Origin: JAICJJ01 sp039809985
GTDB lineage: Bacteria > Chloroflexota > Chloroflexia > Thermomicrobiales > UBA6265
Length of the DNA: 10,948 bases
Assembly: GCA_039809985.1 (NCBI GenBank)
Contig: JBDHWC010000083.1
Coordinates: 1 to 10,948, forward strand
Direction of reading: 5' to 3'
This document shows positions 6,489 through 10,948 of the stretch, piece by piece. The notes below the pieces were generated by a model. It was not told where the DNA came from. It did not search any database and saw only the letters and a list, made by a program, of their open reading frames with translations. Position 1 is the first letter of the stretch, and the number at the start of each line of letters is the position of its first letter. A program made the position numbers and the translations under genes.

Positions 6489-7418
6489 TTGGCCGGAACC
6501 CGAACGCACGAGACGGACAGCGGCTGGGTCGGGGCCGACCCCGACGACGACCTCGACGCCCGACTCGCCGCCGAGGACGAGGCGTTCGACCTGAGCCGAC
6601 CGCACATCATGACCGCGCTCGGCCCGATCGACCCGGCGGCGCTCGGCGTCACGCATTTCGGGGAGCGACTGCTCGAATTCCGAGATGAGACCGCTGCCAG
6701 CGCGACCTTCGATCGCTTCGACGCGGCTCTGGCCGAAATCGAGGACCTCTACGCGGTTGGCGTCCGTGGGGCCGTCGCCCTCGACCGAGTGGACACCGAG
6801 AACCTGACGGACCTGCGACGGCTCGCCTCGCACTCGCCGCTGCACGTGGTGCTGGTGGGGGAGGGGCAATTCCTGGATGCGCTGCCGCCTGTCGGCGCGG
6901 TTCGGGCACGAAGCTTGGACGAGGCCGCGACCGTCGCCCAACTGGGCTGGCCCGTCTCGATGCCGCTGCTGATCGAAGCCGCGGCGGTGCCGAGCCCGAA
7001 CGCCGCGCGAACGGCGATACTTCGCGCTAGTGGGAACCTGCACTCGCTCACCGTGCTCGACGCGGCCGGGCTGGACGAAGCGACGCGCGAAGTCCTGCTC
7101 GGGGCCGGTGCGAGCTTGGCGTTCAATGCCTACGGCACTGCTCGCCACGCCGAGTCGCCGGCCGACCTCGTCGCGTCGCTGGCGAGGGACGGCCAAGCCG
7201 ACCGCGTGGTGCTCGGCAGCGGGATCGCCGAGCCCGCACGGTTGCGGGCGCACGGCGGCGCGCCGGGCTGGGCGGGGCTGACGGAGCGGTTCGTGCTTGA
7301 ACTGATGGAGCGCGGGGTCGCGGCAACCGACATCCGGGCGATGCTGGTCGACAACCCGCAACGGCAGTTGACGATGCCCGGCCGGGCACCGGCATCGGGG
7401 AGCGCGGAACGAGCGTGA
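6489..7418 (+). CDS. Phosphotriesterase-like protein lacking metal ligands (probable pseudoenzyme)
   Basis: A 309-residue protein recognisable as a member of the phosphotriesterase (PTE/PLL) branch of the amidohydrolase barrels by its opening IMTALGPIDPAALGVT (40-55), compare VMTVLGPI...LGVTLPHEHLL in active members, and its close RLRAHGG (251-257), ...GVAATDIRAMLVDNPQRQL (276-294). The metal ligands are gone: the N-terminal His-x-His position reads G58-E-R60, the last-strand SHD position reads GSG (243-245), and the two barrel histidines have no counterpart in the middle part. The protein has no lysine at all, so the carboxylated bridging lysine cannot exist. It is therefore unlikely to be a hydrolase of the normal kind; a binding, scaffold or regulatory role is a guess. 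About 40 acidic residues precede the family's usual start. Start uncertain: TTG 6489 (best ribosome site), GTG 6480, or ATG 6609. It overlaps the HAD gene by four bases. Confidence 0.75.
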   Translation: MAGTRTHETDSGWVGADPDDDLDARLAAEDEAFDLSRPHIMTALGPIDPAALGVTHFGERLLEFRDETAASATFDRFDAALAEIEDLYAVGVRGAVALDRVDTENLTDLRRLASHSPLHVVLVGEGQFLDALPPVGAVRARSLDEAATVAQLGWPVSMPLLIEAAAVPSPNAARTAILRASGNLHSLTVLDAAGLDEATREVLLGAGASLAFNAYGTARHAESPADLVASLARDGQADRVVLGSGIAEPARLRAHGGAPGWAGLTERFVLELMERGVAATDIRAMLVDNPQRQLTMPGRAPASGSAERA

Positions 7419-8089
7419 CGGAAGCCGAGCCGATCGAAGGCCTCATCTTCGACATGGACGGGCTGCTGGTCGACAGCGAGCCGCTGGCCGAGCGCGCCCT
7501 CGTCGAACTGCTGCGCCGGCACGGGCGCGAGTGGCGGCCGGGCACCCTGCAGGCGGCGCTCGGCCGCAGGCTGCCGGAAGCGGTCGCGGTGCTGGCCGAC
7601 GTCTACGGCCTCGACCGGCCGATCGACTCCCTGGTCGCGGAGTTCGACAACCTGCGCTACGACGCGCTCGTCGGCAACGTGCGGCCGATGCCCGGGGCCG
7701 TGGCCTTGGTGGAGTTCGCCCGGGCGTCCGGCTTGCGGCTCAGCCTCGCCACCTCCGGCACCCGGCGGCACGTCGACCTCTCGCTGGCCGAGGCCGGGCT
7801 GGCCGGCCGCTTCGACGCCGAGACGACCGGGGACGAGGTGGCCCGGGGCAAGCCCGCGCCTGACATCTTCCTGCTCGCCGCGGAGCGGATCGGCGTCCCG
7901 CCCGCCCGCAGCGTGGTGCTGGAGGACGCCCCGTCGGGTCTGGCCGCGGCGGCGGCGGCCGGCATGCGCCGCGTCTGGGTGCCGAACGCCGCCAGTCGCG
8001 ACCTGGCCCCCGACGAGCCGCCGACCGTCACGCTGCCGAATCTCCAAGCGGCCGTCGGCTGGCTGCGCGAGCAGGGCGTCCACCCCTGA
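7415..8089 (+). CDS. HAD-superfamily hydrolase, subfamily IA (phosphoglucomutase/phosphatase-like)
   Basis: A 224-residue cytoplasmic HAD phosphatase with all four motifs: motif I IFDMDGLLVDSE (11-22) with nucleophile Asp13 and acid/base Asp15, motif II LATSGT with Ser114, motif III Lys146 in ARGKPAPDIF, and motif IV VVLEDAPSG (167-175) with Glu170-Asp171. The helical cap lies between residues 20 and 90, as in beta-phosphoglucomutase and related sugar-phosphate or nucleotide phosphatases; the exact substrate cannot be read. The GTG start overlaps the TGA of the preceding gene as GTGA, so its translation is probably coupled to that of the phosphotriesterase-like protein. A G-rich run at 7397-7402 may act as ribosome site. 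The next gene downstream begins 69 bases later and has its own promoter candidate. Confidence 0.9.
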   Translation: MTEAEPIEGLIFDMDGLLVDSEPLAERALVELLRRHGREWRPGTLQAALGRRLPEAVAVLADVYGLDRPIDSLVAEFDNLRYDALVGNVRPMPGAVALVEFARASGLRLSLATSGTRRHVDLSLAEAGLAGRFDAETTGDEVARGKPAPDIFLLAAERIGVPPARSVVLEDAPSGLAAAAAAGMRRVWVPNAASRDLAPDEPPTVTLPNLQAAVGWLREQGVHP

Positions 8090-8114
8090 CCAAGCGGAAG
8101 CGCACGGGTAGACT
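8086..8114 (+). promoter_or_regulatory. Candidate promoter for the flavin amine oxidase
   Basis: CTGACC (8086-8091) and TAGACT (8109-8114) are 17 bases apart. The -35 box overlaps the HAD stop codon (8087-8089). Transcription would start near 8121 and give a leader of about 38 bases. Arrangement and sequence resemble the candidate at 926-954. Confidence 0.45.
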
Positions 8115-8158
8115 CACGCAGGCAGGGAGCGGCTGGAGCCGGCCGGACAGGGGAGCGC

Positions 8159-9436
8159 ATGAGCGGGACATCGAGCGTGCAGGACATGGTGATCGTCGGG
8201 GCTGGCGCGGCCGGCATCGGCGCGGCCAAGCAGGCCGCGGCGGAGGGTCTCACCTACACGGTGCTGGAGGCCATGCCGCGGATCGGCGGTCGGGCGCTGA
8301 CCGACCCGCGACCGTTCGGGCTGCCGTGGGACGCCGGCTGCCACTGGCTCCACTCCGCCAGCGTCAACCCGTTCACCAAGCTCGCCGACGAGTACGGCTT
8401 CCGGTACAAGACGGACGCGCCAGAATCGCGCCTGCTGCTCGACGGGACCGACATCAGCGACCGCATGGCGGAGGTCGAGGCCTACGAGCAGGCGGCCTAC
8501 CAAGCGGCGACCAGGGCGGGCGACAACGGCGAGGACGTGCCCGTCGCCGACGTCGTCGACACGGCGAGCCCGTACTACGGCCGGTTCGCGCTGGCGATCC
8601 GGGCCGAGTGGGGGGCCGGCCCCGAGGCAACGTCCACGATCAACGTCTCGGGCTACGACGCCGCCTACACGGGCGAGGACTGGCCGGTGCAGGACGGGTT
8701 CGGCGCGCTGGTCGCGCGGCACGCCGCTGGCATCCCGGTCGAACTGGCGACGCCGGTGACGCGGATCGAGTGGGGCCGGACCCCCATCCGGGTCCACACG
8801 CTGCGCGGCGTGCTCGAGACGCGCGCAGTGGTCGTCACCGTCTCGACCAACGTGCTGGCGGACGAGGTGATCGCGTTCGACCCGCCGCTCCCGGGACGGA
8901 AGCTCGAGGCGGCGCGCAACGTCCCGCTCGGGCTGGCGAACAAGGTCGGCATCCTGGTCGACGACGGCCGTCGGCTCAGCGACGGCGGGCACAGCGGCGC
9001 GGCGATTTGGTCCGCGGCCGACCCGAGCCGCGGCCTCTATCTGCAACTCCGGCCATTCGGCCGGGACTTCGCCGACGCCTACATCGCCGGCGACCTCTGC
9101 GGCGAACTGGAGCGGGCCGGGGAGGCGGCGATGGTCGACTACGCGCTGGAGAACCTGCGCCTGGTCGTCGGCAGCGACATCGACCGCCACGTCCGGGCGA
9201 CGGCGGTCACGCGCTGGGAGAGCGAGCCGTACATCCGAGGCGCCTACGCATTCGCCAAGCCGGGCCACGGCCACGACCGGTCCGTCATCCGGGAGCCGCT
9301 GGAGGACCGCGTCTACTTCGCGGGGGAGGCGCTTTCGGAGGACTGGTTCTCAACCTGCCACGGAGCGTACCTCTCCGGGATCGAGGCGGTGACCGAGGCC
9401 GCGGCAGCAACGCGGGCCACCGCGGCCCGAACGTAG
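8159..9436 (+). CDS. Flavin amine oxidase (monoamine/polyamine oxidase family)
   Basis: A 425-residue FAD enzyme of the MAO/PAO/LSD1 superfamily that oxidises amines to aldehydes, or to imines, with release of hydrogen peroxide. The FAD-binding motif VIVGAGAAGIGAA (11-23) is followed by Glu37 and GGR (43-45). Lys262 in LGLANKVGI aligns with the conserved lysine that bridges water to flavin N5 in this family. The substrate-facing GAYAFAKPGH and the second FAD motif RVYFAGEALSEDWFSTCHGAYLSG (from 384) are intact. No signal peptide or C-terminal membrane anchor is visible, so it is likely cytoplasmic. ATG start with AGGGGAG (8149-8155). It has its own promoter candidate and no close partner downstream. 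Length is slightly short for the family, with a compact substrate domain. The exact amine is unknown; the PotD-like protein and the DAO-type oxidase in the same window make polyamines one reasonable guess. Confidence 0.88.
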   Translation: MSGTSSVQDMVIVGAGAAGIGAAKQAAAEGLTYTVLEAMPRIGGRALTDPRPFGLPWDAGCHWLHSASVNPFTKLADEYGFRYKTDAPESRLLLDGTDISDRMAEVEAYEQAAYQAATRAGDNGEDVPVADVVDTASPYYGRFALAIRAEWGAGPEATSTINVSGYDAAYTGEDWPVQDGFGALVARHAAGIPVELATPVTRIEWGRTPIRVHTLRGVLETRAVVVTVSTNVLADEVIAFDPPLPGRKLEAARNVPLGLANKVGILVDDGRRLSDGGHSGAAIWSAADPSRGLYLQLRPFGRDFADAYIAGDLCGELERAGEAAMVDYALENLRLVVGSDIDRHVRATAVTRWESEPYIRGAYAFAKPGHGHDRSVIREPLEDRVYFAGEALSEDWFSTCHGAYLSGIEAVTEAAAATRATAART

Positions 9437-9728
9437 GTGCGCCGAACAGGGCGAGGCCGCGAGCGAGGGCCAGTGTTGAGTATGCTCACGGGGATATGTC
9501 GCCTCTCGAGCGCGGTCCCCGCCACGGCTCCGTTGGCGTGCAGGTCGCTTGGTCCCGTTGCATCGGGTCCGGATCTTTGCGGGGCAGTGGCCGTCATCAC
9601 CAGCGTCGCAGACCTGAACCGAGGCGTTTGACGGCTGGACGCACGAGTTCGCCTGCGAGCCTGGACGCCGCTGGCCGTCCCGGGTCCGGGACGGCCAGCC
9701 GTTCGGGTTGCCAAGTCGCGCCGCAGAA
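9437..9728. other. Noncoding gap between convergent genes, 292 bases
   Basis: No convincing gene is seen. A 64-codon open frame (9437-9631, +) has no ribosome site and starts immediately after the amine-oxidase stop. TATGCT (9481-9486) looks like a -10 box but has no -35 partner. The one clear structure is the inverted repeat at 9671-9698. Confidence 0.6.
9671..9698. terminator. Perfect 13-bp inverted repeat, probable two-way terminator
   Basis: CTGGCCGTCCCGG (9671-9683), GT, CCGGGACGGCCAG (9686-9698): the arms are exactly complementary. As RNA it would form a very stable GC-rich hairpin of about 11 pairs with a small loop. It sits 30 bases beyond the stop of the minus-strand CAP gene and 234 bases beyond the stop of the plus-strand amine oxidase. 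Neither side has a T-run, so this is not a textbook intrinsic terminator; a protein-binding palindrome is the alternative. Confidence 0.5.
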
Positions 9729-10948
9729 CTACTTCAAGTAGGCCGCGTCGATCCAGCCGGTCTGGTCGTTGACGACCACCTGCACGAACCCGCCGCCCGA
9801 CTCCCCGGTCAGCCCGACCTGCGTGCCGGTGGGGATCGTCGCGATCGTGCTGTCCTCGGTTGCCGGCCCGCTCCGGAGGGCGGTGTCCGCCAGCGTCGTC
9901 GCCGTGGCGACCGGAGCGGTGTCGGCCGGGGCGGCGTTGGATGCGCCCGTGCTGCCCGCCGTCCCGGTGTCGGCCGGGGCGGCGGCGGTCGCGGCGGGGG
10001 CGGGGTTGGCTTGACCATCGGCCAGGTACTGGCTGTCGATCCAGCCGTTCTGGCCGGCGAAGGTCGCGCCGACGAAGCCGTTGGCGCGGTTGCCGTCGAG
10101 GGCAACCACGTCGCCCTCGGGGATCGTGGTCAGGACCGAGTCGTCGTAGCTCGGGCCGGCCCGGAAGTTGACGACCGTCGTCGTGGTCGCGGTTGTTGCC
10201 GGCGACAACGCCGTCGCGTCGACCCAGCCGCGGTTGCCGTCGTACTCGACCGGCAGGAACCCGCCGTTCACGTCGCCGGTCAGCTGGACGACCCCGCCCA
10301 GCGGGATCGACACGAGCTGCGGGTAGTCCGCCTCGGGCCCGCCGAGCAACGGCGTGGCCGCGGTGGTGGTCCGGTACGCGCCGGGGATCACCTGCTGGGC
10401 TTCGTTCTGGACGCCGCTCTGCCCTTGGTCAGCCGTCCCTTGGCTCTTCCCGCACTCCTCGGCCGGGGCGTCGAAACTGCCGCCGAAGTCGGTCGTCCAG
10501 TACCAGCCGTACTCCGAGTCGGCGTTGTAGTCGCGGGCGATGCCGATCGCCTTGAACGCGCCGCGGAGCATGTTCTGGTTGTGCTCCGGGCTGTTCTGCC
10601 ACGTGGTGAAGGCGTCCTTGGCGTCCTCGACGCCGCCGGCGATGTTCTCGCCGTAGGTGGTGCCGGTGTAGCCGTTGTCCTTCAGGTTCTCGGCGACGCC
10701 GACGCCGTTGCTCATCGTGTGGTCGAAATGGCCGGTGGCCGCCATGTCGAGCGAGTGGACGTCGGAGGCCGCGGTCAGCGTCACGGACGCCTCGAGCAGG
10801 CCGAGACCGTTCTGCTGCCGGTAGTCGTTGATCAGCTTCAGGAACTGCACTTCCTCGTCGTCGAGGCAGGCGGTGGAGGAGTCCGCGCCGAACCGCGTCG
10901 GCGCAAGGTCGACCGCTCGCGGGGACGCCGCCGCCTGAGGGGCGACAA
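9729..10948 (-). CDS. Secreted CAP-domain protein with three SH3 domains (N-terminus outside window)
   Basis: About 405 residues are visible; the frame stays open to the window edge, so the start and the presumed signal peptide are missing. The GTG at 10850 is internal: conserved-looking sequence ending in STACLDDEE precedes it. The CAP (YkwD/SCP-like) domain spans visible residues 33-155 and keeps the cavity residues His in HFDHT, Glu in YGENIAGG and His in NSPEHNQN. Cys27 and Cys165 flank the domain and could form a disulfide. Three bacterial SH3 (SH3b) modules follow at about 193-249, 256-310 and 350-405, each ending in a GW-(V/I)-D-x-x-x-L type strand. An Ala/Pro/Thr linker with two AAPADT copies separates modules two and three. 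Such proteins are extracellular or cell-wall associated; SH3b modules usually bind wall peptide or glycan. The ligand and activity of bacterial CAP domains are mostly unknown. Confidence 0.88.
   Translation of the reverse strand, partial: VAPQAAASPRAVDLAPTRFGADSSTACLDDEEVQFLKLINDYRQQNGLGLLEASVTLTAASDVHSLDMAATGHFDHTMSNGVGVAENLKDNGYTGTTYGENIAGGVEDAKDAFTTWQNSPEHNQNMLRGAFKAIGIARDYNADSEYGWYWTTDFGGSFDAPAEECGKSQGTADQGQSGVQNEAQQVIPGAYRTTTAATPLLGGPEADYPQLVSIPLGGVVQLTGDVNGGFLPVEYDGNRGWVDATALSPATTATTTTVVNFRAGPSYDDSVLTTIPEGDVVALDGNRANGFVGATFAGQNGWIDSQYLADGQANPAPAATAAAPADTGTAGSTGASNAAPADTAPVATATTLADTALRSGPATEDSTIATIPTGTQVGLTGESGGGFVQVVVNDQTGWIDAAYLK
9917..9984 (-). repeat. Two 20-base direct repeats in the SH3 linker
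   Basis: The same 20 bases occur at 9917-9936 and 9965-9984, 48 bases (16 codons) apart and in frame. They encode the two AAPADT copies of the flexible linker, so the linker may have grown or may vary by slippage or recombination. Confidence 0.7.

Noticed and set aside
8114..9274. 386-codon minus-strand frame opposite the amine oxidase
   Set aside because: Composition (Arg, Val, Gly, Ala) and lack of motifs mark it as an antisense shadow.
9437..9631. 64-codon plus-strand open frame after the amine oxidase
   Set aside because: No ribosome site, no recognisable protein features, starts directly after a stop codon.
8326..9741. 471-codon plus-strand frame overlapping the amine oxidase
   Set aside because: Arg-rich low-complexity translation in a shifted frame of a clear flavin amine oxidase; no ribosome site.
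10848..10850. GTG as start of the CAP-SH3 protein
   Set aside because: The same frame stays open to the window edge with CAP-family-like sequence (CLDDEE) before it, and a secreted protein would need a signal peptide. The gene is truncated by the window.
1..10948. tRNA, rRNA, CRISPR array, transposon or phage genes
   Set aside because: No cloverleaf with a TTC-loop consensus, no regularly spaced repeats, no transposase or integrase motifs and no terminal inverted repeats with target duplications were seen by eye.

Overview
This window is very GC-rich (roughly 70% by eye) and densely packed with genes on both strands. Several genes start with GTG or possibly TTG behind strong GGAGG-type ribosome binding sites. 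The layout and gene types would fit a Chloroflexota/Thermomicrobia-like or actinobacterial organism: a Tat-type lipoprotein, an F420-type LLM oxidoreductase, and a secreted CAP protein with SH3 repeats. The assignment is an inference from style, not from a marker gene. No rRNA, tRNA, CRISPR array, transposase or phage gene was seen.

Layout from left to right. (1) 1-543 (+): C-terminal end of polyphosphate kinase 1. (2) 560-832 (-): small acidic protein of unknown function, convergent with the kinase. (3) 833-1018: divergent intergenic region with two back-to-back promoter candidates. (4) 1019-2197 (+): PotD-like solute-binding lipoprotein without a transporter beside it. (5) 2207-3625 (-): FAD oxidoreductase of the DAO/PuuB type, convergent with (4). 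(6) 3903-4403 (+): universal stress protein that lacks the usual ATP-binding glycine motif. (7) 5347-6345 and 4411-5301 (-): a likely two-gene unit of an LLM flavin/F420 oxidoreductase followed by a CysQ-like phosphatase. (8) 6346-6488: divergent intergenic region with an AT-richer island. (9) 6489-7418 and 7415-8089 (+): a phosphotriesterase-like protein that has lost its metal ligands, translationally coupled through GTGA to a HAD phosphatase. (10) 8159-9436 (+): flavin amine oxidase with its own promoter candidate. (11) 9437-9728: noncoding gap with a perfect 13-bp inverted repeat. (12) 9729-10948 (-): secreted CAP protein with three SH3 domains, whose N-terminus runs off the window.

How the genes may work together: a polyamine-type binding protein, a DAO-type oxidase and a flavin amine oxidase lie within 8.5 kb. 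This suggests amine or polyamine uptake and oxidation, but no permease, ATPase or ligase is present, so the link is only suggestive. The other genes look like ordinary housekeeping or stress functions.

The most unusual items are the phosphotriesterase-fold pseudoenzyme, which has no lysine at all and no metal ligands, and the inverted repeats found in all four convergent gene junctions. I saw nothing resembling a new defence or mobile system.
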